A DNA stretch of 64,000 nucleotides from Triparma columacea (taxonomy: Eukaryota > Sar > Bolidophyceae > Parmales > Triparmaceae), in contig BRYA01000220.1 of NCBI GenBank assembly GCA_030267965.1, forward strand, positions 15,518 to 79,517. Direction: 5' to 3'. Position numbers and translations under genes: made by a program. Numbering within the stretch: the stretch's first letter is position 1; each line of letters begins with the position of its first letter. Shown piece after piece: positions 31,679 to 41,801 of this stretch. The notes below the pieces were generated by a model, which was given only the letters and a program-made list of their open reading frames with translations, had not been told where the DNA came from and did not search any database.

Positions 31679-34600
31679 ATGGCTGAAATCCCATATCTTA
31701 TCCAACCACTAAATATAACACAAGTTGCTAACTCAAGATCAATACATGGATCAAATACAATATTTCAAGACACAAATCCCGACCCAGAGTGGAAACAAAT
31801 CGCTCTTAAAGTCAAAGAACAGGTAAATTACGTACATTCACGACATAACAACGAGACAACAGCGATACAACAACGCATGTAAACCATAATATCCAACTAT
31901 TATCCAGTCACAACCCCTTTAACCTTCAATATGCCTCTCTCTCATAAACCATTCACCTCGACAGCTCTAAAATCATTCTCCACACTCACTGTTCTCCACA
32001 CTCACCCTCACCCTCCCTTCCCTTCCCTTCCCTCCCTCACCTCCCTCCCCTCCCTCTCCTCCCTCCCCTCAGTTCAGTGAGTCCTTAAACCTGCTCCTAC
32101 TATTCTCTGCTTTCCTCTCCTTAATAATGCATAATCCCTCCGACGCTCTCTCCATCGTCCTAGCCTTAACACTCGTAGTCTCCGTAGGTGTTTGGCAGGA
32201 ATGGAAATCCGACAAAGCGTTAGAGTACGTTAAGGATTTAATGGTTAAGGAGACAAGGGTTGTTAGGTCACCTCTCAACAATCAAACGCATGACGAAACA
32301 CTTGTTAAACAAAAGGAGGATACAAATAACGAAGGTGATAACCCAAACAGCGGTGATGATCTTAATATGGGGTCAAGGGATAAGACTAGATCGTGCTTCC
32401 TAGCTTCTACAATCGTACCCGTAAGCGACATCGTAGTCGGTGACGTTGTATGCCTTGGCATCGGAGCTGTAGTACCTGCTGACGTTTTAATTCTAGCGAT
32501 TTATGGTAACTTTCAAGTCAATGAAAGCAAACTTACGGGGGAAAGCAAACCGGTGGGAGTGGAGGTTGGGGGGGAAATTCAGAGTGGGGGGAACGTCGTG
32601 GGAGGGAAAGCTGTGGGGAAGGTTGTAAGGTGAGATTAAAAGGGAAGAGAAGGGAGGGAGGGGGATGCGAAAAGAGGGGATGGATTGGTCTTACGACTTC
32701 TTGACATTTTAATTTCACTCCTTTCTTGACTACAACTCCTCACAATTTTCTCGCGCCTCGCAGGATCGGGGGTGAGACTGCGATTGGTAAAATAATGAAG
32801 GATCTCGGAGAGGTTGAGACCCCCCGCAGCCCTCTCCAGTTGAAGCTTGATGAGCTCGGCGAGAACATAGTCACCTACAGTCTCCGTCTTATCTGTTTCA
32901 TGTTCATCCTCGAGATCCTCCTCGGTTCCGGTTCCACCGTCCCCGTCGACTCCAACGGTTCCAGCATCCCCGAACCCCTAACGTTAAAGGAGAGGTTAGT
33001 AAAAGGCATGGGCGTAAGCATATCAATGGCCGTCGCTGCCATACCAGAGGGCCTACCCATCTGCGTAGCGGTTACGCTGGCGTTAGGGGTGAAGAGAATG
33101 GCGGGCATGAACGCGATCGTTAAAAGGAATAGCTGCGTTGAAAGCTTAGGTGCGGTTGGGGTTGTGTGCACGGATAAAACTGGGACTATCACGAAAAATG
33201 AGATGGAAGTCACACAGGAATTTAAGGGGGAGGAAGGGAAAAGGTAAGGGGGGGGAAGGGTTAGATGCTAATAAAAGACATGATGGATTAAAACTTAAAG
33301 GACCAAACCACTCACATAACTATTAACTGAAATCCATCCACACGAACGCAGGATCGGGTGTGTATGTAATGAGGTAATGGTTGCAGGTTCCGGTAACTCC
33401 ACCGACATGGCCATATTCCGTTGGTCTAATGCCTCCTTAACTTCCACCTCTGATTGGACTGTAGTAAGCTGCCGTGAGTTCTCTAGCGTAGAAAAATGGA
33501 TGGGGGTTGAAGTCAGAGATAAGGAAGGGAAATACTACGTCATGGTTAAGGGGGCGGGGGAGAGGGTTAGAGTTATGTGCGAGGGGGGGGGAGGTAAAGG
33601 GAAGGAGGAGGGGGAATGGATAAGGTGGGAAAGGGAGAGAGGGATGTTTGGAGAGGTGAGCAAAAGGGGGGGGGGGGAGGAAGGGGGGAAGGAAGAACGA
33701 CACAAGAGAGGGAAAAGCGACACAGAGAGGGAAAAACTAACATCGACCCTTCACAACCCCTCCTCTCCCTCGCGTTACGCTTCTTTCCCCACTGCAGAGG
33801 GTCATATCTTTCGCAAGAACTGAGGGTCGACTTGATCGTTGGGGTGACGATTTCTTAAGCTCGCCCACTGGGCTTGTGTTCGGGGGTATGGTAGGGATCA
33901 AGGACCCACCTAGGGAGGGTGTCAAGGAGAGCGTAACAAGACTAAGGGAAGGGGGAGTCAGGGTTGTCATGATCACGGGAGACGGGAAGGAGACGGCGAC
34001 TGCTATTGCAAGGGAGGTAAGTAAGAGGGTTTAAGGGGCAAAGTTATAGCAGCATATTCAAAGCCACCATAAAGTTCTAACCCCCAATACAATGTCATCG
34101 GACAGGTCGGCATCCTCGACTCTCCCTCCGGGTCCACCCAAGATTTGGAAGCCTCCTCCCATCCTCAAATCCTTTTAGGTTCAGACCTCGACACCATGTC
34201 CGATACCACCCTCTCCCTCTCTGCCCCTCACGTCCTTATATTCGCCCGAACTTCGCCTCAGCATAAGCTGCGTATAGTGCAAGCTTTACAGAGGTGTGGT
34301 GACATCGTGGCAATGACGGGTGATGGGATTAACGACGCACCGGCACTTAGGGGAGCGGACGTTGGAGTCGCCATGGGAGGACAAGGATGCGACGTTGCGA
34401 AGGAGGTGAGACTGGGGGACTTTAAAGGGAGGGACGAGGAACTTTCTTGGGGACGCGCGAAGCGCGCAGAGTTAACGTTACTAAGGGTTAGGGAATGTGG
34501 GGAGGAGTGTGGGGGGGAGTGGAAGGGATTGGGGGAAGGGGAGGGGCGAATTACTTTGGGCAACCGAGAAAAGTAGTGCGAGGCAGCCAGATTTTAGACC

Positions 34601-35650
34601 GCAACTAACTTATCCATCTCTCCCCCCCCCTCAACGCTTACTATCTCCCAGGCAGGGGACGTCATTGTACTCGACGATGACTTCAGTACAATAACCGCCG
34701 CCGTCCGTGAGGGTAAGGGTATATTCTACAACATCCGCGCGTTCCTTGTCTTCCAGCTCTCCACGAGCGTAGGGGCTCTAGGGCTAGGGATGCTGGCGAC
34801 GATTAGAGGGATACCGAACCCGATGAACGCGATGATGATACTGTTCATCAATATTGTCATGGATGGACCGCCGGCGCAGAGCCTTGGGGTAGAACCTGTT
34901 TCGAAAGCAGTGCTCAGGTGAGAAGGGGGGAGAGATAGATGTGGAAGGGGAAGTGAGCAAGGCAATCATTAAAGGCAACCATTAAATATCTCACTCCTCA
35001 CACATTACGTTTCACACAATTATCCCCCCCGCAGCGCCCCACCCAGACACCCTGACACTCCAATCGTAGACAGGGAGCTAATAAAGAGGGTCCTCACCTC
35101 CGGTTCCCTGATCGCCCTCGGTACCCTCTACGTTTTCAGCGCCAACATAACCTCCGGCGTCGCCACCCGTCGCGACACGACCATGAGCTTCGTAACCTTC
35201 GTAAACTTCGACCTCTTCAACGCTTACACGTGCAGGTCAGACACCAAGACTTTCTGGGAGATTGAACCATGGTCAAACCAAGCATTCACGGCGAGCGTCG
35301 CGGCGAGCTTTCTGGCGCAAATGGCAATCGTCTACTTCGCACCGGCGCAGAAGGTTTTCCAGACCGTTGGACTTAGCTTGGGGGAGCTGCTGACCGCGTT
35401 TGTTGTTAGTAGTAGTGTGCTTTGGGTTGACGCTATTCGGAAGAAATTGAGGTGGAGGGGTGCGTGGGGGGGGAAGCTTTGTAAGTGGGGGGCAAGGTGG
35501 GCGGGAAGGGAGAAGAAGGACGAAGAGGTTGAAGGGAGGGTGATGGAAGGGGAAAGGATTAAGGGGACAGAATGGAGGAATTCTGAGGGTAAGGTTGGGA
35601 CTGACAGAGAGGGGACTACGAGGGCGAGGTTGAGTATTGTTAATGTGTAG
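31679..35650 (+). CDS. SPCA/PMR1-type Ca2+/Mn2+-transporting P-type ATPase (8 exons)
   Basis: Exons 31679-31822, 32073-32629, 32764-33243, 33352-33655, 33798-34016, 34106-34405, 34652-34917 and 35035-35650 keep phase throughout and give 961 aa. Landmarks in order: M1 with [15 protein letters not shown], the actuator motif TGES, the M4 motif [10 protein letters not shown], phosphorylation Asp371 in DKTGT, KGAGERV for nucleotide binding, the hinge [10 protein letters not shown] (~638), and M6 [16 protein letters not shown]. The M6 Gln in PPAQ is the secretory-pathway (SPCA/PMR1) signature linked to Mn2+ transport and differs from SERCA. The pump loads Ca2+ and Mn2+ into the Golgi. Only ~48 residues precede M1, fewer than usual, so an upstream exon could be missing. 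The C-terminus is a long Lys/Glu/Arg tail. It ends 93 bp before the next gene's ATG. Confidence 0.9.
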
Positions 35651-35743
35651 AGTTTTGTAACATAAAGGTGGAGCTCCAGAACTGAGGGCCCCATGTTAGA
35701 AATCCCTAACAGAATAACATGTTCGAAATCCCCCTTTTTAATT

Positions 35744-37596
35744 ATGGCCAGCTTCATTGATTTTCCCGATGCCTTAAAGTGCGGCCTTCCGATGCTCACC
35801 GCTGAGGTAAGTAAATGTTTAATTGTTAACATAATTCCGCGCTTCCGTGCCTCCCATCCTGTCCACCGGTGATGCGTCATCTCTACCAACACTCTCAAAG
35901 CTCTCAAAGCTCTCCTATGAGGGTTCTTCCTTCCGATGTGTAAACTTATGCGTAGTTTCACCTTCAATACCACCGCTGTGGTATTTGTGAGCCGTATTTT
36001 TGCCTGAAAATTGCAATAAGAAGATGCCACCCCATCATCTCATGTCCCCAAACCAATCACCCCATCATTCTCATGTATTCCGCACACACACAAACACACA
36101 CAAACACACACAAACACACACAAACACACACAAACACACACAAACAGGGGGCCATGGCCGCTGAGTACGCGGCTGAGATGAAGGACATCTGGAACCAAGA
36201 CTTGTGCACGCGCCGTCCAGCCTTCATCGTCCAGCCAAAGAGCGCTGCTGACGTGCAGTCAATCCTCAAGGCGTACAAGGCTGCTCCTGAGCCCAGGCCT
36301 CCCCTCGCCGTGGCGTGCGGGCGCCATTCTGCTCGTGGATTCGTCGACGGTGCGCTTGTTGTCGATCTGTCCAAGTGGAAAAGCGTCAGTGTCGACGCTA
36401 CTTCGAAGACCGTCACCGTGGAGGGTGGAGCCAAGCTTGGAGACATGGACGCCGAGCTCTCCAAGCACGGGCTCGCTGTGTGCACAGGCACGAATCCGGA
36501 CACCGGAGTCATCGGCCTGTCGATCGTTGGCGGCGGCGGATTTCTCGCCAGGCTCCACGGCCTCGCTGTCGACAACTTCGTCGAGGCGACCGTCTGCACC
36601 GCCGAGGGCGAGCTCGTAAAGTGCAGCGACTCCGAGAACACTGACCTCTTCTGGGGCATCAGGGGCGGTGGAGGTCACTTTGGGATCATCGTTTCGCTCA
36701 CCATGCGCGCTCACTCTCTCACCAACCTCGCCGTTGTGGAGCACCCCACGTTCTGCCGTAAGGCCGAGCCGCAGACCAAGGAGATGCTCGAGCGCTGGGG
36801 AGCTTGGGCGCAGGAGGCCCCAAACGAGGTCGGAGGGCTGATGGTTGTTCCTTGCGGGGCCCCGGTCAACGTCATCTTTTGCGTCTCTGCCAACGCTTCC
36901 GTCGTTCCGCAGGAGAAGCTCAAGAAGAAGTCAGTCGGCTCCAGCTCCTCCTTCTTCAAGAACCCGATGAAGTGGAGCGACATCCCGGGCCTCTGTGACC
37001 TGGAGAATGACACGTTCGGCGGCTCATTCCGCATTGGTGGCAAAAACCTCCGCCTCATGGACTACCACGCTGGGGCGCAAACTTACCTCGTGCCGCACCA
37101 GAAGCCTGGCCACTTCTATGAGGCCGCCTTCATGCTGCCGACCATGACCCCGGAGGCCGCAGGGGTTATGGCCCGCATGACCAAGACCAACATCGCCCCT
37201 AACGGCAAGTGCGCCCTCCTCGTCTTTATGTTCGGGGGCAAGGCCTCCGAGGCTTCCAACGAGGCGACTGCCATCGAGTCAAGGGACTACAGGTACTGGG
37301 TCATCGTCGAGGGCTCCTGGGAATACAGCAAGGACAAGGCCGTTAACGACGCCAGGAAGGCCGCTGTCGCCGAGTGGACTAGGAAGGTCAGGCTCGAGCT
37401 CGCCCCCCACGGCCTCAAGGAGTCCCCCCATGTCTTCGAGGGCGAAGACGAGGAGGGTGGAACCGGGTTGAGGAAGGCGTTCGTCGACTCCAACATTGAC
37501 CGCCTGCTCGCGCTCAAGCACAAGTACGACCCCCAGAACACCTTCCCCTTCAACAAGATCCTCAACAAGGAGGATAGCGAGGGGAAGAAGGAATAG
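35744..37596 (+). CDS. FAD-linked oxidase of the berberine-bridge (BBE/GOOX) family (2 exons)
   Basis: Exons 35744-35806 and 36148-37596 give 503 aa: MASFIDFPDALKCGLPMLTAE joins GAMAAEYAAEMKDIWN in phase 0. Starting at 36073 instead would translate the (CACACAAA)n intron tract into a Thr/His run, which is not credible. The FAD_binding_4 domain has RPAFIVQPKSAADVQSIL, ACGRHSARGF with the His that carries 8-alpha-histidyl flavin, and SIVGGGGFLARLHGLAVDN. The second covalent site Cys of plant BBE enzymes is absent (TGTNPDTGVIGL at that place). GIRGGGGHFGII and the BBE C-terminal motif KYDPQNTFPFN are present. It is probably an alcohol or carbohydrate oxidase releasing H2O2; the substrate is unknown. 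No signal peptide is seen. Confidence 0.85.
36082..36146. repeat. CACACACAAA microsatellite abutting a splice acceptor
   Basis: About six copies of a 10-bp CA-rich unit fill the last ~65 bp of the intron and include the acceptor CAG at 36145-36147. It replaces the usual polypyrimidine tract, so acceptor use here deserves RNA support. Confidence 0.9.
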
Positions 37597-37778
37597 GGGA
37601 TGGCGACCACATCAGATATCTGATCTGAAAATGTTCGATGAACATTACGAGCAATGTAAACGTCTAAAATACAAAACCCCCCCAACTCTCCAAAACCCAC
37701 CTCCCAAAAAAAAAAACACCAAATTCTTTCAACAAAAGTTAAACCCCAACATCTTCCACCCCCTTTTCTTTCCCCCCT

Positions 37779-38626
37779 CTACAACGCTTTCATCCCTAAC
37801 GCCCCCCTAATCTGTTCAAAAATAATCAACTGCAACGTCGTCGTCGGCGCGAACCTACTCCAGATCGGCACGAAACCCCTCCAGAGCGTCCCCGGCCCCT
37901 CCTGCGTGATGATCTTGGTGAAGCAGTCGAGCGCGTTCTTGTAGATTTTAGCGTCGGGGGGTTGGTTCATTAATCGAGTCCTAACCATATCAAAAGGCGC
38001 GACAGTACAGGTCATGAAAAAACCCGCCCCCCCCGCCGCCATAGCTTGCGCGGCGATGTGAGATTTTGGGAGGCCTGTTGATTCTACGACCATGCCTTTG
38101 ATTTGATCGTAGCAGGCCATTTTCGTGCCGTTTAGGACCATGGCGCGCATGACGTTGGAGTCGATGCCGCGGTAGAAGCCGGAGATGCCTGGGGGGGAGG
38201 GGGGGGGGGAGGGGAGGGGGGGAGGGAAAACGGTAGGGTTAGTTATTAGATTAGTTAACCCTAACAGAGCGAAGAGGGGGGGGGGAGCGGAGAACGTATC
38301 TCTTTATATATATTCGTGTTCTCACCTTGGTTGTTCATTAATTTCTTCGCAGTCTTGATGATACTAGGAGCCTCCTTCCCCTCAGTCGCCATCATCTGCG
38401 TCTTGAGGACGTCGAACGGGTTCCCCGCGAGGCTTCCCAGGGCTCCGGCGAGGCTCCCTGCGGCGAATTTTTTAATGAAGGTGGTGTTCTCGGGGGTGGT
38501 GCAGCCGATTAGGATTTTGCAGGGCTCGTAGAGGCCGAGGCGGAGGGAGGTGTAGGAGGATTCGCGGAGCCAGGCGGCGTTGATGCCTTTCCAGAAGGCG
38601 GTCACGCCTTCTTCGGCGGCGATGGT
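37779..38626 (-). CDS. Mitochondrial carrier (SLC25), 5' exon missing
   Basis: Exons (minus) 38326-38626 and 37779-38188. The second repeat has GNPFDVLKTQMM and the third APFDMVRTRLM (PxDxxKxR signatures). TLWRGFVPIWSRFAPTTTLQ resembles the UCP/dicarboxylate/oxoglutarate carrier branch. The first visible exon opens after acceptor CCTTAG at TIAAEEGVTAFWKGINAAWL, which is the second half of repeat 1. The first ~60-70 residues (TM1 and its signature) are therefore absent. Upstream only ~130 bp remain before the duplicated ankyrin-MYND upstream block begins (38756), and I find no exon there. Either the gene was truncated by that duplication or its first exon lies beyond the array. It would exchange metabolites across the inner mitochondrial membrane. 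Confidence 0.75.
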
Positions 38627-38860
38627 CTAAGGAGGGAGGGGAGGAGGGAGGGGAGGCTGATGAACGAGCAGCGTTTTTGGGGTTTGTTTCCAAAACATTA
38701 AGCAATTCCAGTTCAAACCCAGAAAATTCTTTTTACTACAGGGGAGGGCATTGATTGCGATAATTGCGATTCGCGTGAGAATGAACAATTTCATATTTCT
38801 CTAACTAATTTTGTCCCCCCTTTCGACTCCTTGCTTCCAAGAAGAAACTTTCTCAGAGGT

Positions 38861-38984
38861 GGACTCCAATATTAGCACCTACACGACACTTCTGCCTAAG
38901 TGGAGTACTCTCAAGCCTTTCTGGATCATTTTCACGTCGCAATTTGCCGCTATAAACTTACAATCGGGATAGGTTCGCTCAAAA
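38861..38984 (+). promoter_or_regulatory. Shared upstream block of ankyrin-MYND copy 1
   Basis: It contains AATATTAGCACCTACACGAC, then CTTCTGCCTAAGTGGAGTA, then CGCTATAAACTTACAAT about 35 bp before the ATG. The same order of words occurs upstream of copy 2 and, partly, of the inverted copy 3. The TATA-like word at 38951 and its conservation in all copies support a core promoter. Inference from comparison within the window. Confidence 0.55.
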
Positions 38985-40142
38985 ATGGATTCTCAATCAG
39001 AGGTACAATCGTCACACAATTCATCAGAGACCACAAATGTGACAGTATATAGTTTGGACGAGTTGACAGAAGGTCAGCAGTTGTGCTTGGAATGGGCTGC
39101 TGCCAAAGATTGGGATCGCATCAAGGGGTATGCCAAGGAACATGGTCCTGAGGTTTTGTTAGGCGTTCATACAGGTAATGTTGATGAGAGATGGAACGTA
39201 GCTTCAGTCCTCACAGAGGCCTCACATCACGAAAATGTTGAGATGGTCAAGCTTACTTTGGAGGCCGGCTTCAACAACAAGGAAGCCATGTACAGGGCCG
39301 CAGATGTATCAATGAAGAATAGTGACAATTCAACAATCTTGAGATTGCTCTTAGAACATGGACTTGACCCTAACATGGACCTACGAGTCGAAGGGGTGAT
39401 GGGAGACTCTTCCAACCTTTTGATGTCTGCTGCTTCTGCGGGAAACATTGATCAGGCCATAGCACTTCTCGATCATGGAGCAAATGTGAACAAGACAGTG
39501 GTTGCCCCTGATGGACATGTTCTTTCACCACTTACTTGTACTGTCAATTGTGGAGCACACGACGTATGCAGGCTGCTTCTGACGCGCGGTGCTATTCCAA
39601 CCACTAACGATGTGGATCATTATTATTTTCATTGCCTCTATGCGTGCAAAGGAGAACACCCTAGGCTTAGTAGAGATGTCGCAATAAAGATGTTCGCAAC
39701 ATTTCTTCATCTCGGAAAGCCCGATTCCGACGTAGTTCGAGACAAATTCAATGCATGCCATCCTGACCATCGAAATCCTATAATCACCAACATCACAAAA
39801 CATTACATTCAAGGCCGTCCCTTCTGCTGCTTTGTTTGCGAGGCTCTAACCGCCAAAGTGCGCGACAAGCTCCTAATGTGTCCCTGTCGCAACGTCGCTT
39901 ACTGCTCGAGGGAGTGCCAGCTCAAACACTGGAAGAAGCACAAGGTGCTATGCACGGGACCGCTGAACGAAAGGGGGGAAAGTGAGGCAATGGTCAAGAA
40001 AAGATCCAAGACAGGGAAGGGAGCGGCGGCGGGAGGAGCGGATGTTGGAGTAGCGGATGTGGGAGTAGCGGAAGAAGCAGCTGCGTCAGGAAGGAAGGGC
40101 AAGAAGGGCAAGAAGGGCAAGAATAGTAGGGGTAAGAAGTGA
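38985..40142 (+). CDS. Ankyrin-repeat protein with C-terminal MYND zinc finger, copy 1
   Basis: 385 aa, single exon. Residues ~40-235 form degenerate ankyrin-type helical repeats (VEMVKLTLEAGFNNKEAMYR, then STILRLLLEHGLDPNMDL, then DQAIALLDHGANVNK, then AHDVCRLLLTRGAIPT). A zf-MYND follows at ~283-325: CCFVCEALTAK, then CPCRNVAYCSRECQ, then HWKKHKVLC, with all Cys/His zinc ligands. The Lys/Gly tail (GKKGKKGKNS) is basic. MYND fingers bind short Pro-containing peptides; such ankyrin-MYND proteins are strongly expanded in marine stramenopiles and have no assigned partner here. First member of a tandem pair; most divergence from copy 2 lies in the N-terminal 60 and C-terminal 50 residues. Confidence 0.85.
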   Translation: MDSQSEVQSSHNSSETTNVTVYSLDELTEGQQLCLEWAAAKDWDRIKGYAKEHGPEVLLGVHTGNVDERWNVASVLTEASHHENVEMVKLTLEAGFNNKEAMYRAADVSMKNSDNSTILRLLLEHGLDPNMDLRVEGVMGDSSNLLMSAASAGNIDQAIALLDHGANVNKTVVAPDGHVLSPLTCTVNCGAHDVCRLLLTRGAIPTTNDVDHYYFHCLYACKGEHPRLSRDVAIKMFATFLHLGKPDSDVVRDKFNACHPDHRNPIITNITKHYIQGRPFCCFVCEALTAKVRDKLLMCPCRNVAYCSRECQLKHWKKHKVLCTGPLNERGESEAMVKKRSKTGKGAAAGGADVGVADVGVAEEAAASGRKGKKGKKGKNSRGKK

Positions 40143-40323
40143 ATAAAACAATCGAGTAATGCGGCGGCTATAAGTAATTTTTCAGATTTCTAGTACATCA
40201 AATTATTGCGATTAGCGTGAGAATGAACAATTTCATATTCTCCAAAATTGTTGTTCATTTTCGACTTCCTTTGCATCTCGTGCACACTTGGCATCTCGTG
40301 CATCCAAAAAGAAACTTTCTCCC

Positions 40324-40438
40324 ATATTAACACCTAAACGACACTTCTGCCTAAGTGGAGTAGCTTGAAGGCTTTGTTGATAAGTTTCACATCGTAATTT
40401 GCCGCTATAAACTTACAATCTGGATAGGTTCGCTAAAA
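40324..40438 (+). promoter_or_regulatory. Shared upstream block of ankyrin-MYND copy 2
   Basis: It carries ATATTAACACCTAAACGAC, CTTCTGCCTAAGTGGAGTAG and CGCTATAAACTTACAATC at the same spacing from the ATG as copy 1. The rest of 40143-40438 is copy 1's 3' flank and the AT-rich lead of the duplicated unit; it holds no gene. Confidence 0.55.
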
Positions 40439-41599
40439 ATGGAAGCACAGTCAGAAGAACGATCGTCACACAATTCATCAGAGACCACAAATGTGACAGG
40501 AAATACTGCGGACGCTTTGACAGACGGTCAGGAGTTGTGCATAGATTGGGCTTGGGACCAAGACTGGGATCGCGTCAAGGGGTATGCCAAGGAACATGGT
40601 CCTGAGGTTTTGTTAGGCGTTTATACAGAGCTTGTTGAGGAGGGATTGAAGATAGAATCAGTCCTCACAATAGCATCTAATTACGATAATGTTGAGATGG
40701 TCAAGCTTACTTTAGAGGCCGGCTTCGACAACAAGGAAGCCATGTACAGGGCCGCACAAACATCAATGAAGTCTAGCGACAATTCAACAATCTTGAGATT
40801 GCTCTTAGAACATGGACTTGACCCTAACATGGACCTACAAGTCGAAGGGGTGATGAAAAACGCTTCCAACCTTTTGACATCTTGTGCTGAAAGGGGACAC
40901 ATTGATCAGGCCATAGCACTTCTCGATCATGGAGCAAATGTGAACAAGATAGTGGTTGACCCTAATGGAGTTGTTGCTTCACCACTTATTTGTAGTATGA
41001 GTTATGGAGCACACGACATATCCAGGCTGTTTCTCACGCGCGGTGCTATTCCCACCACCAACGACGTGGAGATTGTGTTGGGTTTGTGCCTCAGGGCGTG
41101 CCAAGGAGACAACCCTATTCTTAGTAGAGATGTCGCAATAAAGATGTTCACAACATTTCTTCTTCTCGGAAAGCCCGATTCCGACGTACTTCGAGACAAA
41201 TTCAATGCATGCCATCCTGACCATCGAAATCCTATAATCACCAACATCACAAAACATTACCTTCAAGGCCGTCCCTTCTGCTGCTTTGTTTGCGAGGCTC
41301 TAACCGCCAAAGAGCGCGACAAGCTCCATATGTGTCCCTGTCGCAACGTCGCCTACTGCTCGAAGCAGTGCCAGGTCAAGCACTGGAGGGAGCACAGGGT
41401 GCAGTGCGCGGGACCGCTGAACGAAAGGGGGGAGAGTGAGGCGATGGTCAAGAAAAGATCCAAGACAGGGAAGGGAGCGGCGGCGGGAGGAGCGGCGGCG
41501 GGAGCAACGGTGGTGGAAATAGAGGATGGAACAGGTGCGACGGGGAAGAATGGCAAGAAGGGGAAGAAGGGCAAGAAGGGTAGGGGTAAGAAGAAGTGA
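40439..41599 (+). CDS. Ankyrin-repeat protein with C-terminal MYND zinc finger, copy 2
   Basis: 386 aa, single exon, same architecture as copy 1. The ankyrin part is full length and the MYND finger intact (CPCRNVAYCSKQCQ, then HWREHRVQC). Substitutions concentrate in ankyrin surface positions (for example DVDHYYFHCLYACK in copy 1 against DVEIVLGLCLRACQ here). The core KPDSDVLRDKFNACHPDHRN is nearly unchanged. The C-terminal Lys/Gly tail again ends in GKKK. This pattern suggests diversified binding surfaces on a constant finger. Function unknown. Confidence 0.85.
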   Translation: MEAQSEERSSHNSSETTNVTGNTADALTDGQELCIDWAWDQDWDRVKGYAKEHGPEVLLGVYTELVEEGLKIESVLTIASNYDNVEMVKLTLEAGFDNKEAMYRAAQTSMKSSDNSTILRLLLEHGLDPNMDLQVEGVMKNASNLLTSCAERGHIDQAIALLDHGANVNKIVVDPNGVVASPLICSMSYGAHDISRLFLTRGAIPTTNDVEIVLGLCLRACQGDNPILSRDVAIKMFTTFLLLGKPDSDVLRDKFNACHPDHRNPIITNITKHYLQGRPFCCFVCEALTAKERDKLHMCPCRNVAYCSKQCQVKHWREHRVQCAGPLNERGESEAMVKKRSKTGKGAAAGGAAAGATVVEIEDGTGATGKNGKKGKKGKKGRGKKK

Positions 41600-41801
41600 A
41601 TAAAACAATCGAGCGATGCGGCGGCTATAAGCAATTCTTCAGAATTCGATGTACATCAAATTCATTGCTCTTATTTTTACCACAACATTCTCCCATTTTG
41701 GGGTTCTCAATTAGGAATTCCATTTGAGAACCATTGAATTCAATTTTACTGCCATCTCAGCACAATATCACTCCAAATTGAATCTCATTTCGTATCTCTC
41801 T

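Larger units (their letters stand above)
38756..41660 (+). repeat. Tandem duplication of an ankyrin-MYND gene unit (~1,454 bp)
   Basis: Two head-to-tail copies include upstream block, gene and 3' flank. Both start with GCGTGAGAATGAACAATTTC and both end with AATAAAACAATCGAG...GCGGCGGCTATAAG. The ATGs are 1,454 bp apart. Large blocks are identical at DNA level, notably near the MYND finger, so the event is fairly recent or gene conversion is active. Confidence 0.85.

Noticed and set aside
31212..31686. Several short Gly/Arg-rich + strand frames upstream of the calcium pump
   Set aside because: They come from G-rich minisatellite DNA, or lie antisense to the DUF3128 gene; no domain, splice or start context supports them.
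36073..36147. Start of the FAD oxidase at 36073 with a Thr/His-rich leader
   Set aside because: The leader is translation of an intronic CA microsatellite; a 21-residue first exon at 35744-35806 with good donor and matching phase explains the gene better.
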